This document shows positions 47,394-62,059 of a DNA stretch of 64,000 nt, in pieces. The translations under genes and the position numbers were made by a program. How positions within the stretch are numbered: the first letter of the stretch is position 1; each line of letters begins with the position of its first letter. Source of the stretch: Sialis fuliginosa (taxonomy: Eukaryota > Arthropoda > Insecta > Megaloptera > Sialidae); NCBI GenBank assembly GCA_961205875.1, contig OY540818.1, positions 1,782,001-1,846,000 of the forward strand. Direction: 5' to 3'. Below the pieces are notes generated by a model. The model saw only the letters and a program-made list of their open reading frames with translations. It was not told the DNA's origin and did no database searches.

Positions 47394-50351
47394 CAAACAT
47401 AAATTTAAACATAAAATTAAACATAAATTTAAACATAAATTTAAATATAAATTTAAACATAAATTTAAACATAAATTAAAAAATCAATTTAAACTTAAAT
47501 TTAAACATAAATTTAAACATAAATTTAAACATAAACATAAACATAAATTTAAACCCTAAATTTAAACATAAATTTAAACATAAATTTAAACATAAACATA
47601 AACATAAATTTAAACCCTAAATTTAAACATAAATTTAAACATAAATTTAAACATAAATTTAAACATAAATTTAAACATAAATTAAAACATAAATATAAAT
47701 TTAAACTTAAATTTAAACATAAACTTAAACATAAATTTAGACATAAATTTAAACATAAAATTAAACATAAATTTAAACATAAATTGAAACATAAATTAAA
47801 ACATAAACTTAAACATAAACTTAAACATAAACATAAACATAAACATAAACATAAACATAAATTTAAACCCTAAATTTAAACATAAATTTAAACATAAATT
47901 TAAACATAAATTTAAACATAAATTAAAACATTAATATAAATTTAAACTTAAATTTAAACATAAATTTAAACATAAATTTAGACATAAATTTAAACATAAA
48001 ATTAAACATAAATTTAAACATAAATTTAAACTTAAATTAAAACATAAATTTAGACATAAATTTAAACATAAATTTAAACATAAATTTAAACATAAATTTA
48101 AACTTAAATTTAAAAATAAATTTAAACATAAATTTAAACATAAATTTAAACATAAACTTAAACATAAATTTAGACATAAATTTAAACATAAATTTAAAGA
48201 TAAATTTAAACATAAATTTAAAGATAAATTTAAACATAAATTTAAAGATAAATTTAAACATAAATTTAAACTTAAATTTAAACATAAATTTAAACATAAA
48301 TATAAACATAAATTTAAACATAAATTAAAACATAAACTTCAATTTAAACATAAACTTAAACATAAACTTAAACATAAATTTAAATATAAATTTAAACATA
48401 AATTTAAACATAAATTTAAACATAAATTTACATAAATTTAAACATAAATTTAAACATAAATTAAAACATAAATTTAAACATAAATTTAAACATAAATTTA
48501 AATATAAATATAAACATAAATTTAAACATAAATTTTAAAATAAATTAAAACATAAACATAAATTTAAACATAAATTTAAACATAAATTTAAACATAAATT
48601 TAAACATAAATTTGAACATAAATCTAACATAAATTTAAACATAAATTAAAACATAAATTATAACATAAACTTAAACAAAAACATAAACACTAATTTAAAC
48701 CCTAAATTTAAACATAAATTTAAACATAAATTTAAACATAAATTTAAACATAAATTTAACCATAAATTTAAACATAAATTAAAACATAAACTTAAACATA
48801 ATTTTAAACTTTAATTTAAACATAAATTTAAACATAAATTTAAACATAATTTTAAACATAAATTTAAACATAAATTTAAACATAAATTTAAACATAAATT
48901 TAAACATAAATTAAAACATAAACTTAAATTAAAACATAAATTTAAACATAAATTTAAACATAAATTAAAACATAAACTTAAATTAAAACTTAAGTTTAAA
49001 CATAAATTTAAAGATAAATTAAAACTTAAATTTAATCATAAATTTAAACATTAATTTAATCATAAATTTAAACATAAATTTAAACATAAATTTAAACTTA
49101 AATTTAAACATAAATTTAAACATAAATTAAAACATAAACTTCAATTTAATCATAAACTTAAACATAAACTTAAACATAAATTTAAATATAAATTTAAACA
49201 TAAATTTAAACTTAAATTAAAACATAAATTAAAACATAAATTTAAACATAAATTTAAACATAAATTTAAACTTAAATTTAAACATAAATTTAAACATAAA
49301 TTAAAACATAAATATAAATTTAAACTTAAATTTAAACATAAACTTAAACATAAATTTAGACATAAATTTAAACATAAAATTAAACATAAATTTAAACATA
49401 AATTTAAACTTAAATTTAAACATAAATTTAAACATAAATTTAAACATAAACTTAAACATAAATTTAGACATAAATTTAAACATAAATTTAAAGATAAATT
49501 TAAACATAAATTTAAACTTAAATTTAAACATAAATTTAAACATAAATATAAACATAAATTTAAACATAAATTAAAACATAAACTTCAATTTAAACATAAA
49601 CTTAAACATAAACTTAAACATAAATTTAAATATAAATTTAAACATAAATTTAAACATAAATTTAAACATAAATTTACATAAATTTAAACATAAATTTAAA
49701 CATAAATTAAAACATAAATTTAAACATAAATTTAAACATAAATTTAAACATAAATTTAAATATAAATATAAACATAAATTTAAACATAAATTTAAAAATT
49801 AATTAAAACATAAACATAAATTTAAACATAAATTTAAACATAAATTTAAACATAAATTTAAACATAAATTTAAACATAAATTTAAACATAAATCTAACAT
49901 AAATTTAAACATAAATTAAAACATAAATTATAACATAAACTTAAACATAAACATAAACACTAATTTAAACCCTAAATTTAAACATAAATTTAAACATAAA
50001 TTTAAACATAAATTTAAACATAAATTTAAACATAAATTTAACCATAAATTTAAACATAAATTAAAACATAAACTTAAACATAATTTTAAACTTAAATTTA
50101 AACATAAATTTAAACATAAATTTAAACATAATTTTAAACATAAATTTAAACATAAATTTAAACATAAATTAAAACATAAACTTAAATTAAAACATAAATT
50201 AAAACATAAATTTAAACATAAATTTAAACATAAATTTAAACATAAATTTAAACATAAATTAAAACATAAACTTAAACTTGAACATAAATTTAAACATAAA
50301 TTAAAACATAAATTAAAACATTAACTTAAACATTAACATAAACATAAACAT
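47394..50351 (+). repeat. AAATTTAAACAT block 5
   Basis: The longest 12-mer block. It parallels block 4 through most of its length, with the same AAACCCTAAA, ATTAACTT and AACTTGAACAT landmarks, consistent with duplication of a unit of about 4.5 kb. Confidence 0.85.
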
Positions 50352-50681
50352 GAACATGAACATGAACATGAACATGAACATGAACATGAACATGAACATG
50401 AACATGAACATGAACATGAACATGAACATGAACATGAACATGAACATGAACATGAACATGAACATGAACATGAACATGAACATGAACATGAACATGAACA
50501 TGAACATGAACATGAACATGAACATGAACATGAACATGAACATGAACATGAACATGAACATGAACATGAACATGAACATGAACATGAACATGAACATGAA
50601 CATGAACATGAACATGAACATGAACATGAACATGAACATGAACATGAACATGAACATGAACATGAACATGAACATGAACAT
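50352..50681 (+). repeat. (GAACAT)55 perfect array
   Basis: Fifty-five uninterrupted hexamers, 4501 bp downstream of the 48-copy array and in the same position relative to the next core. Confidence 0.95.
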
Positions 50682-51083
50682 AAACATAAACATAAACATA
50701 AACATAAACATAAACATAAACATAAACATAAACATAAACATAAACATAAACATAAACATAAACATAAACATAAACATAAACATAAACATAAACATAAACA
50801 TAAACATAAACATAAACATAAACATAAACATAAACATAAACATAAACATAAACATAAACATAAACATAAACATAAACATAAACATAAACATAAACATAAA
50901 CATAAACATAAACATAAACATAAACATAAACATAAACATAAACATAAACATAAACATAAACATAAACATAAACATAAACATAAACATAAACATAAACATA
51001 AACATAAACATAAACATAAACATAAACATAAACATAAACATAAACATAAACATAAACATAAACAACAACATAAACATAAACAT
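50682..51083 (+). repeat. (AAACAT)n left arm of core 6
   Basis: 67 hexamer-length units, including the AAACAACAACAT interruption just before the core. Confidence 0.9.
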
Positions 51084-51327
51084 TATTTTTAATTATAAAA
51101 AATAATTGAGTCGAAAATCATCATTTGACTCAAATTACAACAAATAATGTTAAATCAGTCATTTAAACACTAAATTTCCGATAAGTATCCAAACTGATGG
51201 AATTGAATTAAAATAATTTGATCCGATTGTTATTGGTACGAATCGAGTCGTTTATTATCAAAATAGACCGATTTAATACAAATCGAGTCGATTTGCAGTT
51301 GTTGTTATATTTAGGTGTATGATTTTG
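51084..51327 (+). repeat. Satellite core 6 (244 bp)
   Basis: Same majority sequence as core 5. Confidence 0.9.
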
Positions 51328-51935
51328 TTTATGTTTAATGCTTATGTTTATGTTTATGTTTATGTTTATGTTTATGTTTATGTTTAAGTTTATGTTTAAT
51401 GTTTATGTTTATGTTTATGTTTATGTTTATGTTTATGTTTAAATTTATGTTTATGTTTATGTTTATGTTTATGTTTATGTTTATGTTTATGTTTATGTTT
51501 ATGTTTATGTTTATGTTTATGTTTATGTTTATGTTTATGTTTATGTTTATGTTTATGTTTATGTTTGTTTATGTTTATGTTTATGTTTATGTTTATGTTT
51601 ATGTTTATGTTTATTTTTATGTTTATGTTTATGTTTATGTTTATGTTTATGTTTATGTTTATGTTTATGTTTATGTTTATGTTTATGTTTATGTTTATGT
51701 TTATGTTTATGTTTATGTTTATGTTTATGTTTATATAAATGTTTACGTTTATGTTTATATTTACGTTTATGTTTAAGTTTATGTTTAAATTTATGTTTAA
51801 GTTTATGTTTAAGTTTATGTTTAAATTTATGTTTAAATTTATGTTTAAATTTATGTTTAAAATGAATGTTTAAATTTATGTTTATGTTTAAATTTATGTT
51901 TATGTTTTAATTTATGTCTAAATTTATGATTAAAT
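51328..51935 (+). repeat. (TTTATG)n right arm of core 6
   Basis: Same TTTAATGTTTATG landmark as after core 5, without the TTACTG variant. TATATAAATGTTTACG is at 51732. Confidence 0.9.
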
Positions 51936-53984
51936 TCAAACATAAATTTAAACATAAAATTAAACATAAATTTAAACATAAATTTAAATATAAATTTAAA
52001 CATAAATTTAAACATAAATTAAAAAATCAATTTAAACTTAAATTTAAACATAAATTTAAACATAAATTTAAACATAAACATAAACATAAATTTAAACCCT
52101 AAATTTAAACATAAATTTAAACATAAATTTAAACCAAAATTTAAACATAAATTTAAACATAAATTAAAACATAAATATAAATTTAAACTTAAATTTAAAC
52201 ATAAACTTAAACATAAATTTAGACATAAATTTAAACATAAAATTAAACATAAATTTAAACATAAATTTAAACTTAAATTTAAACATAAATTTAAACATAA
52301 ATTTAAACATAAATTTAAACATAAAGTTAAACATAAATTTAGACATAAATTTAAACATAAATTTAAACATAAATTTAAACTTAAATTTAAACATAAATTT
52401 AAACATAAATTTAAACATAAATTTAAACATAAACTTAAACATAAATTTAGACATAAATTTAAACATAAATTTAAACATAAATTTAAACATAAATTTAAAC
52501 TTAAATTTTAACATTAATTTAAACATAAATTTAAACATAAATTAAAACATAAACTCTAATTTAAACATAAACTTAAACATAAACTTAAACATAAATTTAA
52601 ATATAAATTTTAACATAAATTAAAACATAAACTTCAATTTAAACATAAACTTAAACATAAACTTAAACATAAATTAAAACATAAATTTAAACATAAATTT
52701 AAACATAAATTTAAACATAAATTTAAATATAAATATGAACATAAATTTAAACATAAATTTAAAAATAAATTAAAACATAAACATAAATTTAAACATAAAT
52801 TAAAACATAAACATAAATTTAAACATAAATTTAAACATAAATTTAAACATAAATTTAAACATAAATCTAACATAAATTTAAACATAAATTAAAACATAAA
52901 TTATAACATAAACTTAAACATAAACATAAACACTAATTTAAACCCTAAATTTAAACATAAATTTAAACATAAATTTAAACATAAATTTAAACATAAATTT
53001 AAACATAAATTTAACCATAAATTTAAACATAAATTAAAACATAAACTTAAACATAATTTTAAACTTAAATTTAAACATAAATTTAAACATAAATTTAAAC
53101 ATAATTTTAAACATAAATTTAAACATAAATTTAAACATAAATTTAAACATAAATTAAAACATAAACTTAAATTAAAACATAAATTTAAACATAAATTTAA
53201 ACATAAATTTAAACATAAATTTAAACATAAACTTCAATTTAAACATAAACTTAAACATAAACTTAAACATAAATTTAAATATAAATTTAAACATAAATTA
53301 AAACATAAACTTCAATTTAAACATAAACTTAAACATAAACTTAAACATAAATTAAAACATAAATTTAAACATAAATTTAAACATAAATTTAAACATAAAT
53401 TTAAATATAAATATAAACATAAATTTAAACATAAATTTAAAAATAAATTAAAACATAAACATAAATTTAAACATAAATTTAAACATAAATTTAAACATAA
53501 ATTTAAACATAAATTTAAACATAAATCTAACATAAATTTAAACATAAATTAAAACATGAATTATAACATAAACTTAAACATAAACATAAACACTAATTTA
53601 AACCCTAAATTTAAACATAAATTTAAACATAAATTTAAACATAAATTTAAACATAAATTTAAACATAAATTTAACCATAAATTTAAACATAAATTAAAAC
53701 ATAAACTTAAACATAATTTTAAACTTAAATTTAAACATAAATTTAAACATAAATTTAAACATAATTTTAAACATAAATTTAAACATAAATTTAAACATAA
53801 ATTTAAACATAAATTTAAACATAAATTAAAACATAAACTTAAATTAAAACATAAATTTAAACATAAATTTAAACATAAATTTAAACATAAATTTAAACAT
53901 AAATTTAAACATAAATTAAAACATAAACTTAAACTTGAACATAAATTTAAACATAAATTAAAACATAAATTAAAACATAAACTT
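51936..53984 (+). repeat. AAATTTAAACAT block 6
   Basis: Contains a repeated module around AAACTTCAATTTAAACAT (52632 and 53310, about 680 bp apart), ending each time in AACACTAATTTAAACCCTAAA. Confidence 0.85.
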
Positions 53985-54386
53985 AAACATAAACATAAAC
54001 ATAAACATAAACATAAACATAAACATAAACATAAACATAAACATAAACATAAACATAAACATAAACATAAACATAAACATAAACTTAAACATAAACATAA
54101 ACATAAACATAAACATAAACATAAACATAAACATAAACATAAACATAAACATAAACATAAACATAAACATAAACATAAACATAAACATAAACATAAACAT
54201 AAACATAAACATAAACATAAACATAAACATAAACATAAACATAAACATAAACATAAACATAAACATAAACATAAACATAAACATAAACATAAACATAAAC
54301 ATAAACATAAACATAAACATAAACATAAACATAAACATAAACATAAACATAAACATAAACATAAACAACAACATAAACATAAACAT
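53985..54386 (+). repeat. (AAACAT)n left arm of core 7
   Basis: One AAACTT unit at about 54082 and the AAACAACAACAT interruption near the end. Confidence 0.9.
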
Positions 54387-54630
54387 TATTTTTAATTATA
54401 AAAAATAATTGAGTCGAAAATCATCATTTGACTCAAATTACAACAAATAATGTTAAATCAGTCATTTAAACACTAAATTTCCGATAAGTATCCAAACTGA
54501 TGGAATTGAATTAAAATAATTTGATCCGATTGTTATTGGTACGAATCGAGTCGTTTATTATCAAAATAGACCGATTTAATACAAATCGAGTCGATTTGCA
54601 GTTGTTGTTATATTTAGGTGTATGATTTTG
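54387..54630 (+). repeat. Satellite core 7 (244 bp)
   Basis: Majority core sequence. Confidence 0.9.
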
Positions 54631-55408
54631 TTTATGTTTAATGCTTATGTTTATGTTTATGTTTATGTTTATGTTTATGTTTATGTTTAAGTTTATGTTT
54701 ATGTTTATGTTTATGTTTATGTTTATGTTTATGTTTATGTTTATGTTTATGTTTATGTTTATGTTTATGTTTATGTTTATGTTTATGTTTATGTTTATGT
54801 TTATGTTTATGTTTATGTTTATGTTTATGTTTATGTTTATGTTTATGTTTATGTTTATGTTTATTTTTATGTTTATGTTTATGTTTATGTTTATGTTTAT
54901 GTTTATGTTTATGTTTATGTTTATGTTTATGTTTATGTTTATGTTTATGTTTATGTTTATGTTTATGTTTATGTTTATGTTTATGTTTATATAAATGTTT
55001 ACGTTTATGTTTATATTTACGTTTATGTTTAAGTTTATGTTTAAATTTATGTTTAAGTTTATGTTTATGTTTATGTTTATTTTTATGTTTATGTTTATGT
55101 TTATGTTTATGTTTATGTTTATGTTTATGTTTATGTTTATGTTTATGTTTATGTTTATGTTTATGTTTATGTTTATGTTTATGTTTATGTTTATATAAAT
55201 GTTTACGTTTATGTTTATATTTACGTTTATGTTTAAGTTTATATTTAAATTTATGTTTAAGTTTATGTTTAAGTTTATGTTTAAGTTTATGTTTAAATTT
55301 ATGTTTAAATTTATGTTTAAATTTATGTTTAAAATGAATGTTTAAATTTATGTTTATGTATAAATTTATGTTTATGTTTTAATTTATGTCTAAATTTATG
55401 ATTAAATT
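54631..55408 (+). repeat. (TTTATG)n right arm of core 7, internally duplicated
   Basis: The landmark TATATAAATGTTTACG occurs twice (54989 and 55192), so a piece of about 200 bp of this arm is repeated. The same duplication is present after core 8. Confidence 0.9.
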
Positions 55409-57497
55409 CAAACATAAATTTAAACATAAAATTAAACATAAATTTAAACATAAATTTAAACATAAATTTAAACATAAATTTAAACATAAATTAAAAAATC
55501 AATTTAAACTTAAATTTAAACATAAATTTAAACATAAATTTAAACATAAACATAAACATAAATTTAAACCCTAAATTTAAACATAAATTTAAACATAAAT
55601 TTAAACATAAATTTAAACATAAATTTAAACATAAATTAAAACATAAATATAAATTTAAACTTAAATTTAAACATAAACTTAAACATAAATTTAGACATAA
55701 ATTTAAACATAAAATTAAACATAAATGAAACATAAATTTAAACTTAAATTTAAACATAAATTTAAACATAAATTTAAACATAAATTTAAACATAAAGTTA
55801 AACATAAATTTAGACATAAATTTAAACATAAATTTAAACATAAATTTAAACTTAAATTTAAACATAAATTTAAACATAAATTTAAACATAAATTTAAACA
55901 TAAACTTAAACATAAATTTAGACATAAATTTAAACATAAATTTAAACATAAATTTAAACATAAATTTAAACTTAAATTTAAACATTAATTTAAACATAAA
56001 TTTAAACATAAATTTAAACATAAATTAAAACATAAACTTCAATTTAAACATAAACTTAAACATAAACTTAAACATAAATTTAAATATAAATTTAAACATA
56101 AATTAAAACATAAACTTCAATTTAAACATAAACTTAAACATAAACTTAAACATAAATTAAAACATAAATTTAAACATAAATTTAAACATAAATTTAAACA
56201 TAAATTTAAATATAAATATAAACATAAATTTAAACATAAATTTAAAAATAAATTAAAACATAAACATAAATTTAAACATAAATTTAAACATAAATTTAAA
56301 CATAAATTTAAACATAAATTTAAACATAAATTTAAACATAAATCTAACATAAATTTAAACATAAATTAAAACATAAATTATAACATAAACTTAAACATAA
56401 ACATAAACACTAATTTAAACCCTAAATTTAAACATAAATTTAAACATAAATTTAAACATAAATTTAAACATAAATTTAAACATAAATTTAACCATAAATT
56501 TAAACATAAATTAAAACATTAACTTAAACATAATTTTAAACTTAAATTTAAACATAAATTTAAACATAAATTTAAACATAATTTTAAACATAAAGTTAAA
56601 CATAAATTTAAACATAAATTTAAACATAAATTTAAACATAAATTAAAACATAAACTTAAATTAAAACATAAATTTAAACATAAATTTAAACATAAATTTA
56701 AACATAAATTTAAACATAAACTTCAATTTAAACATAAACTTAAACATAAACTTAAACATAAATTTAAATATAAATTTAAACATAAATTAAAACATAAACT
56801 TCAATTTAAACATAAACTTAAACATAAACTTAAACATAAATTAAAACATAAATTTAAACATAAATTTAAACATAAATTTAAACATAAATTTAAATATAAA
56901 TATAAACATAAATTTAAACATAAATTTAAAAATAAATTAAAACATAAACATAAATTTAAACATAAATTTAAACATAAATTTAAACATAAATTTAAACATA
57001 AATTTAAACATAAATCTAACATAAATTTAAACATAAATTAAAACATAAATTATAACATAAACTTAAACATAAACATAAACACTAATTTAAACCCTAAATT
57101 TAAACATAAATTTAAACATAAATTTAAACATAAATTTAAACATAAATTTAAACATAAATTTAACCATAAATTTAAACATAAATTAAAACATAAACTTAAA
57201 CATAATTTTAAACTTAAATTTAAACATAAATTTAAACATAAATTTAAACATAATTTTAAACATAAATTTAAACATAAATTTAAACATAAATTTAAACATA
57301 AATTTAAACATAAATTAAAACATAAACTTAAATTAAAACATAAATTTAAACATAAATTTAAACATAAATTTAAACATAAATTTAAACATAAATTTAAACA
57401 TAAATTTAAACATAAATTTAAACATAAATTAAAACATAAACTTAAACTTGAACATAAATTTAAACATAAATTAAAACATAAATTAAAACATAAACTT
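55409..57497 (+). repeat. AAATTTAAACAT block 7
   Basis: Follows block 6 in landmark order, including two AAACTTCAATTTAAACAT modules (56115 and 56799, 684 bp apart). Confidence 0.85.
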
Positions 57498-57899
57498 AAA
57501 CATAAACATAAACATAAACATAAACATAAACATAAACATAAACATAAACATAAACATAAACATAAACATAAACATAAACATAAACATAAACATAAACATA
57601 AACATAAACATAAACATAAACTTAAACATAAACATAAACATAAACATAAACATAAACATAAACATAAACATAAACATAAACATAAACATAAACATAAACA
57701 TAAACATAAACATAAACATAAACATAAACATAAACATAAACATAAACATAAACATAAACATAAACATAAACATAAACATAAACATAAACATAAACATAAA
57801 CATAAACATAAACATAAACATAAACATAAACATAAACATAAACATAAACATAAACATAAACATAAACATAAACATAAACAACAACATAAACATAAACAT
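57498..57899 (+). repeat. (AAACAT)n left arm of core 8
   Basis: 402 bp long, like the left arm of core 7, with a single AAACTT and the AAACAACAACAT interruption. Confidence 0.9.
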
Positions 57900-57935
57900 T
57901 ATTTTTAATTATAAAAAATAATTGAGTCGAAAATC
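57900..57935 (+). repeat. Satellite core 8, left part
   Basis: The first 36 bases of the core. It is interrupted after TCGAAAATC, which is the left target duplication of the inserted element. Confidence 0.9.
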
Positions 57936-57944
57936 GATTTGCGG

Positions 57945-58303
57945 TCAATTTATCGTAAACAGTTTATCGTAAAACAGTTTATCGTAAACAGTTCATCGTA
58001 AAACAATTTACCGAACGAACAATTTATCGTATGAACAATTTACCGTAAGAACAATTTATCGTAAAACAATTTATCGTAAGAACAATTTATCGTATGGACA
58101 ATTTACCGTAAGAACAATTTATCGTAAAACAATTTATCGTAAGAACAATTTATCGTATGGACAATTTACCGTATGAACAATTTATCGTAAAACAATTTAT
58201 CGTAGAACAATTTATCGTAAAACAATTTATCGTAAAGCAATTTATCGTAAAGCAATTTATCGTAAAACAATTTATCGTAAAACAATTTATCGTAAAACAA
58301 TTT
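57945..58303 (+). repeat. Subterminal ACAATTTATCGTAAA minisatellite, left arm
   Basis: About two dozen units of 13-16 bp sharing CAATTTATCGTA, with ACCGTAAG and CGTATGG variants. The open frame that reads Glu-Gln-Phe-Ile-Val-Lys repeats here is a by-product. Confidence 0.9.
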
Positions 58304-60847
58304 ATGTATTATTATTGTCACAGACTCCACTGGACTTTCTTATACGTATTAAGGTCAAATCAATTATGAAAATATTATATAATATATTATTATATAGAAA
58401 CCTTGTTTTCTAATTTTATCAATTAAAAAAAATGTACAGATGCGTATTAAGTTAGATTTTAGGCCCAAATTATTAAAATAATAAATACACATTACATATA
58501 AATAATATATATAAACCTTATTTATTATTTAATCAATTAAAAAAAAAATGTACAGAAGCGTATTGAGTAATTATTGAGACCCGTGTATTAAACTAATTAA
58601 TAAACTCACAACTCGCCCCCTGTCACAGATGGAGGGTTGTAACTGGTTTCATTGGATCCGGCGGGAAAAATACTATAGGATTCTAGGGGAATGGGGGGCA
58701 AAACAACCCTCTATCTAGCACAGGAGTCGAGATATTTACGATTTTCTGTAATGAATACCATAAGTAGCGAAACAGAAAAATTCAATATTTACAATAAATA
58801 CTGCATATAAACATAAGATATTATTATTTAATTTAATAGAATGAAAAAAAAAGTTCAGGCATGTATTAAGTGATATTTTAGGCCCGTATTGTTAAAACAA
58901 CAAATACACATATGTATATAGAAACCTTGTTTATAATTTAGTCAGTTAAAAATAATTGTACAGAAGCGTATTGAGTGATTTTTGAGGCCCGTGTATTAAA
59001 CTAATTAAAAAACTCACAAATCGCCCCCTATCACAGATGGAGGATTGTAACTGGTCTCATTGGATCCGGCGGTAAAAATACTATAGGATTCTAGGGGAAT
59101 GGGGGGCAAAACAACCCTCTATCTAGCACAGGAGTCGAGATATTTACGATTTTCTGTAATGAATACCATAAGTAGCGAAACAGAAAAATTCAATATTTAC
59201 AATAAATATTGCATAGAAACATAAGATATTATTATTTAATTTAATAGAATGAAAAAAAAGTTCAGGCATGTATTAAGTGATATTTTAGGTCTGTATTGTT
59301 AAAATAATAAACATACATATATAGAAACCTTGTTTATAATTTAGTCAATTAAAAATAATTGTACAGAAGCGTATTGAGTGATTTTTGAGTCCCGTGTATT
59401 AAACTAATTAAAAACAACCCCCTTACTCGTATAGGTGACGTGTTAATTACGATTTTCTATAATGAATAAATAGTGAAAAAGAAACAAAATCAATATCCAC
59501 CTCTTACACAATAATAATATACCTTAGATATTATTACTAAATTAAATAAATTTTAAAAATGTACAGATGTATATCAAGTGATAATATAGGCCTGTATTCT
59601 TAAAATAACAAATTCACGTATACCTACTATTTAGAAACATTGAATAATATTTAATCGATTTGCGTTCAATTTATGGTAAACAGTTCAATGTAAAACAATG
59701 TTATATTACATTCTTTCATCATGTGACAGAGGCGAGTTTATTAATTAGTTTAATACACGGGCCTCAAAAATCACTCAATATGGTTCTGTACAATTATTTT
59801 TAATTAACTAAATTATAAACAAGGTTTCTATTTAATATATGTGTATTTGTTGTTTTAACAATACGGGCCTAAAATATCACTTAATACATGCCTGAACTTT
59901 TTTTTTCATTCTATTAAATTAAATAATAATATCTTATGTTTATATGCAGTATTTATTGTAAATATTGAATTTTTCTGTTTCGCTACTTATGGTATTCATT
60001 ACAGAAAATCGTAAATATCTCGACTCCTGTGCTAGATAGAGGGTTGTTTTGCCCCCCATTCCCCTAGAATCCTATAGTATTTTTCCCGCCGGATCCAATG
60101 AGACCAGTTACAACCCTCCATTTGTGACAGGGGGCGATTTGTGAGTTTTTTAATTAGTTTAATACACGGGCCTCAAAAATCACTCAATACGCTTCTGTAC
60201 AATTATTTTTAACTGACTAAATTATAAACAAGGTTTCTATATACATATGTGTATTTGTTGTTTTAACAATACGGGCCTAAAATATCACTTAATACATGCC
60301 TGAACTTTTTATTTCATTCTATTAAATTAAATAATAATATCTTATGTTTATATGCAGTATTTATTGTAAATATTGAATTTTTCTGTTTCGCTACTTATGG
60401 TATTCATTACAGAAAATCGTAAATATCTCGACTCCTGTGCTAGATAGAGGGTTGTTTTGCCCCCCATTCCCCTAGAATCCTATAGTATTTTTCCCGCCGG
60501 ATCCAATGAGACCAGTTACAACCCTCCATCTGTGACAGGGGGCGAGTTGTGAGTTTATTAATTAGTTTAATACACGGGTCTCAATAATTACTCAATACGC
60601 TTCTGTACATTTTTTTTTTAATTGATTAAATAATAAATAAGGTTTATATATATTATTTATATGTAATGTGTATTTATTATTTTAATAATTTGGGCCTAAA
60701 ATCTAACTTAATACGCATCTGTACATTTTTTTTAATTGATAAAATTAGAAAACAAGGTTTCTATATAATAATATATTATATAATATTTTCATAATTGATT
60801 TGACCTTAATACGTATAAGAAAGTCCAGTGGAGTCTGTGACAGTAAT

Positions 60848-61200
60848 AATACATAAATTGTTTTACGATAAATTGTTTTACGATAAATTGCTCTACGATA
60901 AATTGTTTTACGATAAATTGTTCTACGATAAATTGTTTTACGATAAATTGTTTTACGATAAATTGTTCATACGGTAAATTGTCCATACGATAAATTGTTC
61001 TTACGATAAATTGTTTTACGATAAATTGTTCTTACGGTAAATTGTCCATACGATAAATTGTTCTTACGATAAATTGTTTTACGATAAATTGTTCTTACGG
61101 TAAATTGTTCATACGATAAATTGTTCGTTCGGTAAATTGTTTTACGATAAACTGTTGTACGATAAACTGTTTACGATAAACTGTTTACGATAAATTGACC
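60848..61200 (-). repeat. Subterminal minisatellite, right arm
   Basis: Reverse complement of the left array (TACGATAAATTGTTT units), with the same variant order read inward and small differences in copy number. Confidence 0.9.
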
Positions 61201-61207
61201 GGAACCC

Positions 61208-61424
61208 TCGAAAATCATCATTTGACTCAAATTACAACAAATAATGTTAAATCAGTCATTTAAACACTAAATTTCCGATAAGTATCCAAACTGATGGAAT
61301 TGAATTAAAATAATTTGATCCGATTGTTATTGGTACGAATCGAGTCGTTTATTATCAAAATAGACCGATTTAATACAAATCGAGTCGATTTGCAGTTGTT
61401 GTTATATTTAGGTGTATGATTTTG
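61208..61424 (+). repeat. Satellite core 8, right part
   Basis: Resumes at the duplicated TCGAAAATC and continues to GTATGATTTTG. It is otherwise identical in layout to core 7. Confidence 0.9.
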
Positions 61425-62059
61425 TTTATGTTTAATGCTTATGTTTATGTTTATGTTTATGTTTATGTTTATGTTTAAGTTTATGTTTATGTTTATGTTT
61501 ATGTTTATGTTTATGTTTATGTTTATGTTTATGTTTATGTTTATGTTTATGTTTATGTTTATGTTTATGTTTATGTTTATGTTTATGTTTATGTTTATGT
61601 TTATGTTTATGTTTATTTTTATGTTTATGTTTATGTTTATGTTTATGTTTATGTTTATGTTTATGTTTATGTTTATGTTTATGTTTATGTTTATATAAAT
61701 GTTTACGTTTATGTTTATATTTACGTTTATGTTTAAGTTTATGTTTAAATTTATGTTTAAGTTTATGTTTATGTTTATGTTTATTTTTATGTTTATGTTT
61801 ATGTTTATGTTTATGTTTATGTTTATGTTTATGTTTATGTTTATGTTTATGTTTATGTTTATGTTTATGTTTATGTTTATGTTTATATAAATGTTTACGT
61901 TTATGTTTATATTTACGTTTATGTTTAAGTTTATGTTTAAATTTATGTTTAAGTTTATGTTTAAGTTTATGTTTAAATTTATGTTTAAATTTATGTTTAA
62001 ATTTATGTTTAAAATGAATGTTTAAATTTATGTTTATGTCTAAATTTATGATTAAATTC
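61425..62059 (+). repeat. (TTTATG)n right arm of core 8, internally duplicated
   Basis: TATATAAATGTTTACG occurs at 61693 and 61886, as after core 7, showing that units 7 and 8 derive from one another. Confidence 0.9.

Larger units (their letters stand above)
57936..61207. mobile_element. Foldback/Mutator-like element with 9 bp target duplication
   Basis: The 3272 bp element is inserted in core 8. TCGAAAATC is duplicated at 57927-57935 and 61208-61216, and the intact core elsewhere has it once. The arms are reverse complements over nearly the full length, meeting near 59,670. Each arm begins with CGGTCAATTTATCGTAAAC, then a minisatellite of 14-16 bp units, then two modules of about 415 bp with CGCCCCCTGTCACAGATGG and GGATCCGGCGGGAAAAATAC. 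Long inverted repeats made of short tandem repeats plus a 9 bp duplication match Foldback elements of the Mutator superfamily as known from Drosophila. No transposase is present. Confidence 0.8.

Noticed and set aside
57945-58303. CRISPR-like array of regularly spaced repeats
   Set aside because: Units of 13-16 bp are tandem without spacers of independent sequence, lie in the inverted arms of a transposon, and the DNA is eukaryotic.
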